Source of the DNA: Candidatus Saccharimonadota bacterium
GTDB lineage: Bacteria; Patescibacteriota; Saccharimonadia; Saccharimonadales; Saccharimonadaceae
Assembly: GCA_017514025.1 (NCBI GenBank)
Contig: JAFWLB010000002.1
Span: forward strand, 1 to 62,345
Reading direction: 5' to 3'
DNA: 62,345 nucleotides
Below, piece after piece: positions 52,108 to 60,166 of the stretch (within the stretch, counting starts at the first letter, position 1; each line of letters starts with the position of its first letter). Both the position numbers and the translations under genes were made by a program. The notes under the pieces are model-generated. The model made no database searches, was not told the origin of the DNA, and saw only the letters and a program-made list of their open reading frames with translations.

Positions 52108-52701
52108 TTATTCCCTGATGGGGCTGAGACGTTGGCGCATGGTGGTGGTAAGGTAAATGATGTCTTTAAGAATATGGTCGATTTTATCTTCAGGGAAGTC
52201 TTTTTCGCTCCAATCTTCAATGACGCCAGCAACTTCTTTAGCGTAGATTTTGAACATCAGATCTGAGTTTTTGGGTAGGTGACAAGCCGAGGCGATCGGG
52301 GCCTTGACTTCTAAAACCATGTCTTCTACTACTCTGTCGTCGCCGTATTTGAATAAAATTTTGAACACTCGTTTGTGTTTTATGATAAAAATTAACATTT
52401 TGAAGTAGGTGTCTTTTGGTTCTACTTCGGTTTGTTTGAACATTTTCTTTGAGCTTTGTTTGAAAGCCGCTAAAATATCTCGCTCGTAATCTGGAATAAT
52501 GCCCGGCATGGCGCGGTGGTGGCGATATAAAGTAGGGCGCGAGATGTGCGCTCTTCTGGTTAGTTCGGTGGCGCTGGGCATTATCTTGGATTTCAGCAAC
52601 ACTTCCAAAATCGCTTCTTCGGTTTTGCGGTATCGTCTATTCTGCATGCCTCGGCAAGACGGGCGCCTCTTACGATGCGATTTGATTTTGGTTTTTGGCA
52701 T
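52108..52701 (-). CDS. TetR-like transcriptional regulator
   Basis: 197 residues. A very basic N-terminus (KIKSHRKRRPSCRGMQNRRYRK) is followed by a helix-turn-helix (ILEVLLKSKIMPSATELTRRAHISRPTLYRHH, about 30-62). An all-helical ligand domain with no obvious motif follows. It probably represses itself: a short inverted repeat lies in its promoter and a 26-bp palindrome lies upstream. The effector is unknown. Confidence 0.75.
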   Translation of the reverse strand: MPKTKIKSHRKRRPSCRGMQNRRYRKTEEAILEVLLKSKIMPSATELTRRAHISRPTLYRHHRAMPGIIPDYERDILAAFKQSSKKMFKQTEVEPKDTYFKMLIFIIKHKRVFKILFKYGDDRVVEDMVLEVKAPIASACHLPKNSDLMFKIYAKEVAGVIEDWSEKDFPEDKIDHILKDIIYLTTTMRQRLSPIRE

Positions 52702-52744
52702 GAGTTTGTTTTATATTTAAAGTTTGAAAACTATTATGCTTTTT

Positions 52745-52812
52745 ATTATACCCTAATTGTGGGTATTTGTCTACTTTCTCCCATTTTAATTCCGTGGAAT
52801 TCCACGGAATTA
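52745..52812 (-). promoter_or_regulatory. TetR-gene promoter with inverted repeats
   Basis: The minus strand reads TAGACA, 17 nt, TATAAT. The spacer contains an inverted repeat, ATACCC-7 nt-GGGTAT (52748-52766). A perfect 26-bp palindrome centred on GGAATTCC (52787-52812) lies about 20 bp upstream of the -35. Both are candidate operators. Confidence 0.55.
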
Positions 52813-53490
52813 TTATTTCCGGAGAGGGAGGAGGGCGGATTTGATTTCCTCGGGAACGCGGTAGCTGTCACGGATTTTGGAGATAGCCTTGTTCTGGGTC
52901 TATTTGGGAAGGAAGCCAGATTCTAAGATGCCCCAAGTTTCGTCTGGGAACTTGATAAAACATTCGGCGACGAGCCAAGCTATAGCCATTTTGACGTAGT
53001 ATTCTTCCCTGTTGGCGACGCGGGCGATACGGTCGTAAATGACGGCGAGATAATCTGGCACGACGTAGTGACTAAGCAAGCAAACAAGGGCGGTGCGGGT
53101 GGAAAATTCGGGGCCGGGGAGTAGCTCATCTATTTGGTCTAGAAAATCGGCGCGGTGTTTTTTAACAGATTTTAAGGAATTGCAGAAGATATCGCAGGTG
53201 CACCAGTTGTCTATTTTGGGGACAAAATCGGGGAGGTATGTTTTCATTTGTTCATAGGGGAGGCTGGCGATAACAATGCCTTGAGTGGTGACTTCTTCGA
53301 AGCTTTTGGGGTCGTGTTTTAGGAAATCTGTAGCCTCACCGGATTTGATGATTTCTTTGGCGAGTTTGCGGAGATGCGGGATGCGCACACCGAGGAGAGG
53401 GTAGTCAGTAATAATACCCTTTTTAACGAAATTGCGGAAATCGTCATCAACGAGAGCGGTAAGTCGAAGCTGAAAATCTGAATAGTTCAT
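52813..53490 (-). pseudogene. alkD: AlkD-like DNA alkylation repair protein, interrupted by in-frame TAG
   Basis: The HEAT-repeat DNA glycosylase AlkD removes 3- and 7-alkylpurines. The frame from 53490 encodes 196 residues (including IDNWCTCDIFCNSLKS, a family hallmark) up to TAG at 52900-52902. The same frame then continues TQNKAISKIRDSYRV and ends RK-TAA at 52813. That is the expected AlkD C-terminal helix. Read through, the protein would be 225 residues, a normal length. So this is a nonsense mutation, amber readthrough or sequencing error. A one-base change of TGG would give TAG. It starts 2 nt after the mscS stop. Confidence 0.85.
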
Positions 53491-53492
53491 GG

Positions 53493-54293
53493 TTATCTAT
53501 CGGTGTGGAGGTCGAGGTGGGGGTAGGGGATGGAAATCTTGTGTTTGGCGAGAACCGTGGCGATGGTTTCGAGAGAATCGCGGCGAATTTGAGGGCGGAG
53601 AGCGGGATCGCCAAAGACTTTGATGCGGTAATCCATGGAAGAGGCGGAGAAATTGCTAACTTTGCGGTATTCGGAATTGGTGACGTTGGCTTGCTTTTTG
53701 ATTTCGGCGGTGATTTCTTCCATAACCTTCCCTGCTTCGTCTAGACTAATTTCATAGGGGAGCGGGACGTCAATGTCGATCATGTCGGACATGACTTCAA
53801 CTTCGACAATGTTGCGGTTGGCAATGGATACCATGTTGTTTGTATTGATGTCTTGGATTTTGGTAGTTTTGAGGCCGACGGCAAGGACTTTGCCCTCAAC
53901 GGTGCCGATTTTGACAATGTCACCAACGTTGTAATAATTATCGGAGACGATGTCGAAGCCACGAATGATGTCTTGAAGAGCGTCTTTAATGGCGAAGGCA
54001 ATGATGATGCCGGCGACGCCAGCGGCGGCTAGCATAGAAGAAACATCTACGCCGAAAATCTGGAGAATGATGAGGGCGTCAAGAATGATTAAAACGTAGC
54101 GAACTATGCTTTTGATCATCCGATTCATGGTGCGACTCTTTTTGTTGGCGAGGAGTTTGGTTTTGCGTTTTTCGTGCTTGTCTAGAGTTTTGCTGATGAT
54201 GGCGTAGATAATTGTGCTAATAATAATGACTACGAGAGACCAAAAAACACGCTGAACCCAGATATTATTGACTATATCGTTGAAAAAATCCAT
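53493..54293 (-). CDS. MscS-family mechanosensitive channel
   Basis: 266 residues. Two or three helices (about 12-32 and 60-105) include the glycine/alanine-rich pore helix AAAGVAGIIIAFAIKDALQDIIRG. The beta domain starts YNVGDIVKIGTVEGKVLAVGLKTTKIQDI, and the C-terminal alpha/beta domain ends PHLDLHTDR. It opens under membrane tension to release solutes. TATAAT lies 6 nt before the ATG. It adjoins a paralogue. Confidence 0.92.
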   Translation of the reverse strand: MDFFNDIVNNIWVQRVFWSLVVIIISTIIYAIISKTLDKHEKRKTKLLANKKSRTMNRMIKSIVRYVLIILDALIILQIFGVDVSSMLAAAGVAGIIIAFAIKDALQDIIRGFDIVSDNYYNVGDIVKIGTVEGKVLAVGLKTTKIQDINTNNMVSIANRNIVEVEVMSDMIDIDVPLPYEISLDEAGKVMEEITAEIKKQANVTNSEYRKVSNFSASSMDYRIKVFGDPALRPQIRRDSLETIATVLAKHKISIPYPHLDLHTDR

Positions 54294-54305
54294 GCATTAA
54301 TTATA

Positions 54306-54980
54306 CTATTTTTTGGAGTGGATGTCGAGCTGGTCGTGGGGGATGCGGATTTTGCATTTTTCTAAGTTGGCGATGATGGTGTGCAAAACTTCGCGGTTGA
54401 CTTGGAGTTTGTTGGCTGGATCGCAAGTGATAACGAGCTGATAAGTGTAGGACGAATTGCCGATAGCGTTAACTCCTTGGTAATCCACAGTGAGGATGTC
54501 TTTGCGGCGGGCAAGTTGTTTAACGATACCGCGCATGAATATCTCGGCTTTGGCGAGCTTGATTTCATGGGGGAGTGGAACCGGAACGTAAAGATAACCT
54601 GGATCGACCTCAACTTTGTCGATATTACGGTTGGCAATGGAGACGATGTTCATGCTGTTGATGTCTTGGATTTTGGTAGTGAGCAGGCTGACGGAAGTGA
54701 CGGGACCGATATTGTCGCCAAATTTAATAACATCGCCGATTTCGTAATAATTACCGGATACAATGACAAAACCACGGATGATGTCTTTAAGGGAATCTTG
54801 CAAGGCAAAGCCGACCACGATACTGGCGATACCGACGCCGGCGAGCATGGAAGTGACGTTGACGCCGCAAAATTGGAGAACGATGAGAACGATGATGATC
54901 CCGATGAAGCCGATGGCGGCACTTTTTAGCATGCGAATAAGGGTTTTATTCTTTTTGCTGTTAAGAATTTTGTGAGCCAT
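54306..54980 (-). CDS. MscS-family mechanosensitive channel, shorter paralogue
   Basis: 224 residues, colinear with the neighbour at 53493 but without its first helix. The pore helix is AGVGIASIVVGFALQDSLKDIIRG, and the beta domain is YYEIGDVIKFGDNIGPVTSVSLLTTKIQDI. TATAAT lies 6 nt before its own ATG, so the two are separately promoted despite the 12-nt gap. The pair may form mixed or differently tuned channels. Confidence 0.9.
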   Translation of the reverse strand: MAHKILNSKKNKTLIRMLKSAAIGFIGIIIVLIVLQFCGVNVTSMLAGVGIASIVVGFALQDSLKDIIRGFVIVSGNYYEIGDVIKFGDNIGPVTSVSLLTTKIQDINSMNIVSIANRNIDKVEVDPGYLYVPVPLPHEIKLAKAEIFMRGIVKQLARRKDILTVDYQGVNAIGNSSYTYQLVITCDPANKLQVNREVLHTIIANLEKCKIRIPHDQLDIHSKK

Positions 54981-54987
54981 AAGCTTA

Positions 54988-55242
54988 TTATATCATATAA
55001 TACAAGACCTCGTTGATGAGGGGGAGGTCGCGGCCACGCCACATGGAGCGGACGTCACCCATTTCGCCAAGGGCCAAAATGGTGGGATATTCGACAATGT
55101 CGTAAGTTTCACAGAAGTTGGGGTTTTTGTCTGGATCCATGGTTTCTATTTCCCTGCCGGTTTGACGACGAAAGTCTTCGAGCCAATCGGTGACGGCGCG
55201 GGAATAATCTTGATTTTCTCGGAAGATACAAACTACTCTCAT
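54988..55242 (-). CDS. thioredoxin-fold protein without CxxC
   Basis: 84 residues. The start VVCIFRENQDYS stands where a redox CxxC motif would be, and the cis-proline loop is kept in YDIVEYPTILAL. A thioredoxin fold without dithiol chemistry is likely, or one using the cysteine at about residue 44. It overlaps the nrdR stop by 4 nt, so it is a member of the ftsZ-nrdR operon. Confidence 0.65.
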   Translation of the reverse strand: MRVVCIFRENQDYSRAVTDWLEDFRRQTGREIETMDPDKNPNFCETYDIVEYPTILALGEMGDVRSMWRGRDLPLINEVLYYMI

Positions 55243-55694
55243 TTTTTTTGCTTTTGTTCTTTTAGAATATTTTCGAAATCTTCTAGAGTTTTGAATTCGC
55301 GAAAAACGCTAGCAAAACGGACGTAGGCAACCTCATTTACCTCAGCGAGAACGTCAAGGACGGCTTCGCCAATTTGTTTAGAAGTGATTTGATCAGTGCC
55401 GTAGCTGTAGAGGATGTCGGAGGCTCTGCTGACGACTTCTTCGACTTCGAGCTCGGAATTGAAAAACTTACCGACGCTGGCCCTGACGGCATGCATGAGT
55501 TTGCCGCGATCGTAAATTTCTTTATTGCCGCTGCGTTTAATGACCGTGAGCGATGGCATTTCGATGCGCTCGTAAGTAGTGAAACGGTGGCCGTCGGGAG
55601 TCTCACGGCGACGGCGGATGGAGCGACCGTCGACGGTTTCGCGACTTTCTAGAACTTTGCTATCTCCTATTCTAAATTGTGGTTCCACCCGCAT
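55239..55694 (-). CDS. nrdR: NrdR-like repressor lacking zinc-ribbon cysteines
   Basis: 151 residues. The normal NrdR start (CPxC, then CxxC 20-25 residues later) is replaced by MRVEPQFRIG and ETPDGHRFTTYERIE, so all four zinc ligands are gone. SIRRRR, the DNA-contact motif, is kept. The ATP-cone (VIKRSGNKEIYDRGKLMHAV) that senses ATP/dATP is intact. It should repress nrdD-nrdG at the boxes at 30761-30809. It follows ftsZ after 9 nt with AGGAGG upstream. Confidence 0.9.
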   Translation of the reverse strand: MRVEPQFRIGDSKVLESRETVDGRSIRRRRETPDGHRFTTYERIEMPSLTVIKRSGNKEIYDRGKLMHAVRASVGKFFNSELEVEEVVSRASDILYSYGTDQITSKQIGEAVLDVLAEVNEVAYVRFASVFREFKTLEDFENILKEQKQKK

Positions 55695-55703
55695 ACCTCC
55701 TGA

Positions 55704-56864
55704 TTATTTTTTCTTTTTCTTGAGACGTTCACGAAGAGAAGGCGGAATATCCATCTCGTCATCATTATCGTGAGCTGGCTCCTCGGGGGCGGGCTCGTTT
55801 TTGATGGAATCCCACATGTTGGATTTGTTCTCTAAGGCGAAATCTTTGGGCTCGCTGGCGGGCTTTTCGTCTTCAAATTTGGGCTCTGGGACGGGTTGTT
55901 TATAATCATCATTGTAATAATCGGAGTCGAAACCGGTAGCCACAACGGTGACGACAATTTCGTCTTCGAGCTCGGGGCGGATGGAGGCGCCGAAGATAAT
56001 GTTAGCGTCCGGTGAAACGGCACCAGTGATAACTTCGGCGGCTTCTTGGACTTCGCTCATGGACATATCATAACCACCAGCTACGGAGAAGAGGACGCCA
56101 CGAGCGCCTTCGATTTTGACTTCGATAAGTGGCGATTCGACAGCTTGCTGGGCGGCGATAACGGCACGATTTTCGCCGGAAGCACGGCCAATGCCCATGA
56201 GGGCAGAGCCGGCGTTTTTCATGATGGATTTGACGTCGGCGAAATCGAGATTAATCAAAGAATGTTCGGTGATAAGTTCAGAAATGCCCTGGACGCCTTG
56301 ACGAAGGACGTCATCGGCGATTTTGAAGGTCTCAAGTAAAGGAGTCCGAGGATCGATAGTCTGAAGCAAACGATCATTCGGAATAGTAATGAGCGCGTCG
56401 ACTTGGCGAGCTAACTTGTCGATAGCGACGTCAGCGTTGGCACGACGACGAGCGCCTTCAAAAGTGAACGGTTTAGTAGCAACACCGACAGTCAAAATGT
56501 CTTTGCCGCGAGCTTCCTCGGCAACGATAGGCCCAGCACCGGAACCGGTACCGCCACCGGCACCAAGGGTGATAAAGACCATATCGGCGCCATCAAGGGC
56601 TTTGCCGATGGCTTCACGACCTTCTTCGGCGGCTTCACGACCTTTTTCGGGATTACCACCGGCGCCGAGACCTTTGCCGATGTGAACTTTAGTATCTGCT
56701 GGGGAGTGATGCAAAGCCTGAGCATCGGTGTTGATGGCTACAAATTCCACGCCAGAAAGACCCACTTCTTTCATACGCTCAACTGCAGAACCACCTGCGC
56801 CACCCACGCCCACGACCTTGATACTAGCTTTACTCTCCACCTCTGTTGGTTTTACCTCTGGCAT
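55704..56864 (-). CDS. ftsZ: cell division protein FtsZ
   Basis: 386 residues. The tubulin-like GTPase has VVGVGGAGGSAVERM, the GTP loop GGGTGSGAGPIVAEEARG, and the T7-loop NLDFADVKSIMKNAGSAL. A long disordered linker (about 318-375) precedes the C-terminal IPPSLRERLKKKKK, which resembles the FtsA/SepF-binding peptide. It forms the division ring. It heads an operon with nrdR. Confidence 0.97.
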   Translation of the reverse strand: MPEVKPTEVESKASIKVVGVGGAGGSAVERMKEVGLSGVEFVAINTDAQALHHSPADTKVHIGKGLGAGGNPEKGREAAEEGREAIGKALDGADMVFITLGAGGGTGSGAGPIVAEEARGKDILTVGVATKPFTFEGARRRANADVAIDKLARQVDALITIPNDRLLQTIDPRTPLLETFKIADDVLRQGVQGISELITEHSLINLDFADVKSIMKNAGSALMGIGRASGENRAVIAAQQAVESPLIEVKIEGARGVLFSVAGGYDMSMSEVQEAAEVITGAVSPDANIIFGASIRPELEDEIVVTVVATGFDSDYYNDDYKQPVPEPKFEDEKPASEPKDFALENKSNMWDSIKNEPAPEEPAHDNDDEMDIPPSLRERLKKKKK

Positions 56865-56895
56865 AATTTACCTCGCTTTAAATGTATTTAGTTTT

Positions 56896-56924
56896 AGTAT
56901 ATACCTATTCTTCCCTAAAATCAA
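56896..56924 (-). promoter_or_regulatory. ftsZ operon promoter
   Basis: The minus strand reads TTGATT (56919-56924), 17 nt, TATACT (56896-56901). The leader of about 25 nt contains GCGAGGTAAATT before the ATG. Confidence 0.75.
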
Positions 56925-56934
56925 GGGGGATTAT

Positions 56935-57636
56935 TTATTCGGCGTTGGTGTAGACATTAGTGACATCGTCTAGGTCGTCGATGGCTTCGAGGAGTTTGTT
57001 GAGCTTTTCTTCGGCATCACCTTCGACCGGGACGTAGCTAGATGGGACATATTGGAGTTCAGCAGAGGTGACAGTGAGACCGGCCTCTTTGAGGGCGTTA
57101 TTGACTTTCATCAGGTCTGAAGCGGCGGTGATGATTTCAATACCGTCGTCCTCTTCGGAGGCGTCTTCGGCACCAGCTTCGAGAGCGGCCATTAGAGCCT
57201 CTTCGCCTTTTTCGCTGATGACGATGACGCCTTTGCGTTCGAATTGGAACATGACGGAGCCAGGGTCAGCCATGCGGCCGCCGTTTTTGTCTAGAGTATG
57301 ACGAACTTCGGGCATGGTACGATTTTTGTTGTCGGTGGCTACTTCTATGACGATACCGACGCCGCCGGGGCCGTAAGCCTCATAAGTTTCTTCGATGAGA
57401 GCAGCGGCAGATTTGTCAGTAGCGCGAGCAATGGCGCGTTCGATGTTGGCTTTGGGCATGTTGGCATGGCGAGCTTTGTCTAAAACCATGGCTAGTGAAG
57501 GGTTCATGGTAGGATCAGTGCCGCTTCTGGCTGCGATGGCGATCTGATTGCCGATTTTAGTGAAAAGTGCGCCGCGTTTAGCATCGACAACGGCTTTTTG
57601 ACGTTTGGTAGTGGCCCATTTGCTGTGTCCTGACAT
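56935..57636 (-). CDS. yebC: YebC/PmpR-family protein, translated from an internal start
   Basis: 233 residues from an ATG behind CCGGGAGTATTT. It begins MSGHSKWATTKRQKAVVDAKRG, the family start, and carries GPGGVGIVIEVATDNKNRT and a PGSVMFQFERKG core. The family comprises DNA-binding regulators and proteins that help ribosomes translate difficult sequences. The frame is open upstream into comEC with no stop between, so the protein may be made separately, as a fusion, or both. Confidence 0.88.
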   Translation of the reverse strand: MSGHSKWATTKRQKAVVDAKRGALFTKIGNQIAIAARSGTDPTMNPSLAMVLDKARHANMPKANIERAIARATDKSAAALIEETYEAYGPGGVGIVIEVATDNKNRTMPEVRHTLDKNGGRMADPGSVMFQFERKGVIVISEKGEEALMAALEAGAEDASEEDDGIEIITAASDLMKVNNALKEAGLTVTSAELQYVPSSYVPVEGDAEEKLNKLLEAIDDLDDVTNVYTNAE

Positions 57637-59106
57637 AAATACTCCCGGTTTTATTTGATATTTAACTTGTTTTGATTTTAACATTTTTTGACGGATAAGT
57701 CCAACTATTAGAGGCGTAAAGATAAGTAGATAGATGAAGAAAACTTGGGGTTGGTAGGGGTCGATTTCGATGAGAAAGCTTTTGGCTTCGGCGAAAAAGT
57801 TGACGGTGCTGATGTGAAAATTGAGGAGTTTTTCGGTGAGAAAACTGACGGCAGTGTTGATTAGGGGGATATTCGCTAAAGCACCGGTGAAAAAGGTGAG
57901 GCCCATGGCTATTGGAAGGGTAGGAAGGATGAAGAGGTTAGCTATGACGGAGATGAGGGATACGGTGCCGAAATAATAAAGTATAATAGGGAGAGTCATG
58001 AGGGTGGCAGAAATGGTGGTGAGGATGACACTGGCGATGAATTTGGGCTGACGGTCGCCGTAAAAGAATTGGCTGAGCTTGGGTCCGAGAATCATGATGC
58101 CGGCAAAACTAGCGAAAGAGAGGAGCCAGCCGAGATTAATGATAAACATGGGGTCAATGAGAAGGGTTGCTGCGGCGACAAGGAGAATGATGCGCCAAGG
58201 AGCGAATTTGCGACCGACATACCAAGCTAGTATCGCTAGAATAGACATAATACCGGCGCGCATGATAGAGGGAGTAAAACCAACGAGCGCCATGAAGAAA
58301 AGGATGAAAATGACGGAGAGGAGGAGACCGGAAAATCTGGAGATTTTGCCGAAAATTCTCCTGGCGATTTCGACAAGAATGGAGAGGTGAGCGCCGGAGG
58401 CAACGACGATGTGGACAAGCCCGACGGTTCTGAGATTTTCGTTTAAGTCGTCCGGGAGGCCGGTTTTCATGCCGAGGAGGTAGGAGAGGCCGAGATTATT
58501 TTCTGGTTCGGGGAGCTGGCTAGTGATGCGGTCGGCGAACCAGTCGCGAGTGTTTAAAATTGGGTCGCCGGGGTCGGGGCGGGCGATTTTGGCGATAGTG
58601 GGTTTATAGAGATAGCCGGCGTAGGTGCCGAAGCCGTTTAGGAGCTTGCCTTCTAAGGTGACTATGTCGGAGCGATGGAGCTCCTCGTTTAAGGTAGTGG
58701 TGACGTAGAGGCTGCCGGCAGCCTCTCGTTCCCCGCTCTCGCCGAATCTCAGATTTTTGATTTTGAATTTGGTGTTGGCCTCGTCGTGGTTAGGATCACC
58801 GTCTATGGTGCCGGTGACGGTGATAGTTTGGTCGTAAAATTGGCGGATGTAATCTTCGCCCTGGAGTTCGTTAGTGGCGCGGAAAAAGCTTAAAATCATG
58901 CCGGCGATAACGGCGATAATGATGAGGGCCGTTCTGGGCCTTAAATAGGCAACGATGAGGGCTACGACTGCGGCTGCAAGCCAGAGAGGTGAAGCGAAAA
59001 AGTTGATACGAAAAACCAGAGCGAGAATTGTGCCAGCGATGATGCCGATGGCTAAGGCTACTACAAAATAAGATTGGTGGATGGTGCGGGTGAGAAATTT
59101 GAACAT
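56935..59106 (-). CDS. comEC: ComEC/Rec2-like DNA uptake channel in continuous frame with YebC
   Basis: The open frame has 723 codons. Residues 1-490 are ComEC: two N-terminal helices, an OB-type DUF4131 region (about 80-165), then the competence domain with GLSYLLGMKTGLPDDLNENLR, HIVVASGAHLSILVE and many membrane helices. The C-terminal metallo-beta-lactamase domain is missing. A basic linker (KMLKSKQVKYQIKPGVF) joins directly to full-length YebC. ComEC carries single-stranded DNA across the membrane during natural transformation. Promoter TTGAAA-17 nt-TAGATA ends 6 nt before the ATG. Confidence 0.85.
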   Translation of the reverse strand: MFKFLTRTIHQSYFVVALAIGIIAGTILALVFRINFFASPLWLAAAVVALIVAYLRPRTALIIIAVIAGMILSFFRATNELQGEDYIRQFYDQTITVTGTIDGDPNHDEANTKFKIKNLRFGESGEREAAGSLYVTTTLNEELHRSDIVTLEGKLLNGFGTYAGYLYKPTIAKIARPDPGDPILNTRDWFADRITSQLPEPENNLGLSYLLGMKTGLPDDLNENLRTVGLVHIVVASGAHLSILVEIARRIFGKISRFSGLLLSVIFILFFMALVGFTPSIMRAGIMSILAILAWYVGRKFAPWRIILLVAAATLLIDPMFIINLGWLLSFASFAGIMILGPKLSQFFYGDRQPKFIASVILTTISATLMTLPIILYYFGTVSLISVIANLFILPTLPIAMGLTFFTGALANIPLINTAVSFLTEKLLNFHISTVNFFAEAKSFLIEIDPYQPQVFFIYLLIFTPLIVGLIRQKMLKSKQVKYQIKPGVFMSGHSKWATTKRQKAVVDAKRGALFTKIGNQIAIAARSGTDPTMNPSLAMVLDKARHANMPKANIERAIARATDKSAAALIEETYEAYGPGGVGIVIEVATDNKNRTMPEVRHTLDKNGGRMADPGSVMFQFERKGVIVISEKGEEALMAALEAGAEDASEEDDGIEIITAASDLMKVNNALKEAGLTVTSAELQYVPSSYVPVEGDAEEKLNKLLEAIDDLDDVTNVYTNAE

Positions 59107-59185
59107 GGAGTGTATCTAGCACGTATCTGTTGATTTTTCAACCCCCTACCTGTTTTTATGGTATAATATATGGAGTGGTATTTGT

Positions 59186-59262
59186 GTGCCCGTAGCTCAG
59201 CTGGATAGAGCGTCAGTTTCCGGAACTGAAGGTCGTAGGTTCGAACCCTATCGGGCATACCA
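59186..59262 (+). tRNA. tRNA-Arg (anticodon CCG)
   Basis: Acceptor GTGCCCG/CGGGCAT, D-arm AGCTCAGCTGGATAGAGC, anticodon loop TTCCGGA between TCAGT/ACTGA, T-arm GTAGG TTCGAAC CCTAT and an encoded CCA. Confidence 0.95.
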
Positions 59263-59311
59263 TTTTTTGGATATTTCGCAAAAAATGTGATATGTGGTAA
59301 AGTAAATATAG

Positions 59312-60157
59312 ATGGAGCAGAAGAAAGCCAAAAAACTAGATTCTGATAAGATCATAAAGAAGATAGAAGATATCTCGAGTAAAGTTGATATCATTATGCG
59401 AAATGGGTTAATTATTGCTTTCTTTCTTATCGTAGACGGAATTACATTTATACTTAACCCGGATACCACTCTATCAGGAATGGCACAAAATATAATCTTG
59501 TTGATACTTTTTGCCGCTTTTTCGGTATTGATCACAAACCTTGCCGCTAAAACGAGGGACAAAAAGACAATTATTATATCGTTGACTATTGCAATACTGA
59601 GCATAGTTTTCTATATTTATCCGGATTTTATAGCTGCCTATATACAACTGCTGCTAGCGCTGTTTATCATATATAACGGGATAGTAAATATCGCGAATAT
59701 TTTAAATCTAAATGATAAACTGGCAAAATATACTACGGCCATTACGAAAAAATATAATAAAATTGCTAAACGCAAAGTAGAAAGTGAAGAAAAGAAAGCA
59801 CAAAGAGAAAAGTTTAAAGAGATCGACGATAATATCAATCAGGGGCTGGAGGAGCAGAAAAAGAAGCTGATAAACCCGCTGGTGAATATAGTAAATAAGT
59901 CTAGCAAATCTTCGGTTTTGTATATTATTGCAAATTCGGCGTCTATTATTCTCGGGATAATACTGCTGATATTCCCGGATGTTTCGATGATGATGTGGGG
60001 TATTATATTCCTGTACACGGGGCTACCTAATTTGTTTGCCGCCATAAAGACGATGGATTTGTTTAGAAAGATAAAAGAAAAGAAGTTTAAAGAAATATTA
60101 TTTGATGCCGAAAAGGGCGACGAGCCAAAACAAAACAAAAAGAACGCGTCAAAGTAA
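59312..60157 (+). CDS. membrane protein with two DUF308-like repeats
   Basis: 281 residues. Helices occur at about 30-50, 60-80, 85-105, 110-135, 200-225 and 228-250. A charged Lys/Glu coiled stretch (about 140-185) separates two membrane units. ILGIILLIFPDVSMMMWGIIFLYTGLPNLFAA matches the DUF308/HdeD repeat of the protein at 23738. Lys/Glu/Asn-rich ends are cytoplasmic. Function unknown. The base composition is more AT-rich than its neighbours. Confidence 0.7.
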   Translation: MEQKKAKKLDSDKIIKKIEDISSKVDIIMRNGLIIAFFLIVDGITFILNPDTTLSGMAQNIILLILFAAFSVLITNLAAKTRDKKTIIISLTIAILSIVFYIYPDFIAAYIQLLLALFIIYNGIVNIANILNLNDKLAKYTTAITKKYNKIAKRKVESEEKKAQREKFKEIDDNINQGLEEQKKKLINPLVNIVNKSSKSSVLYIIANSASIILGIILLIFPDVSMMMWGIIFLYTGLPNLFAAIKTMDLFRKIKEKKFKEILFDAEKGDEPKQNKKNASK

Positions 60158-60166
60158 TTTTAGATT

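Noticed and set aside
57634-57640. A frameshift joining comEC and yebC artificially
   Set aside because: Both parts are in the same frame with an open linker, so no shift is needed to join them. A lost stop codon is still possible and is noted as a check.
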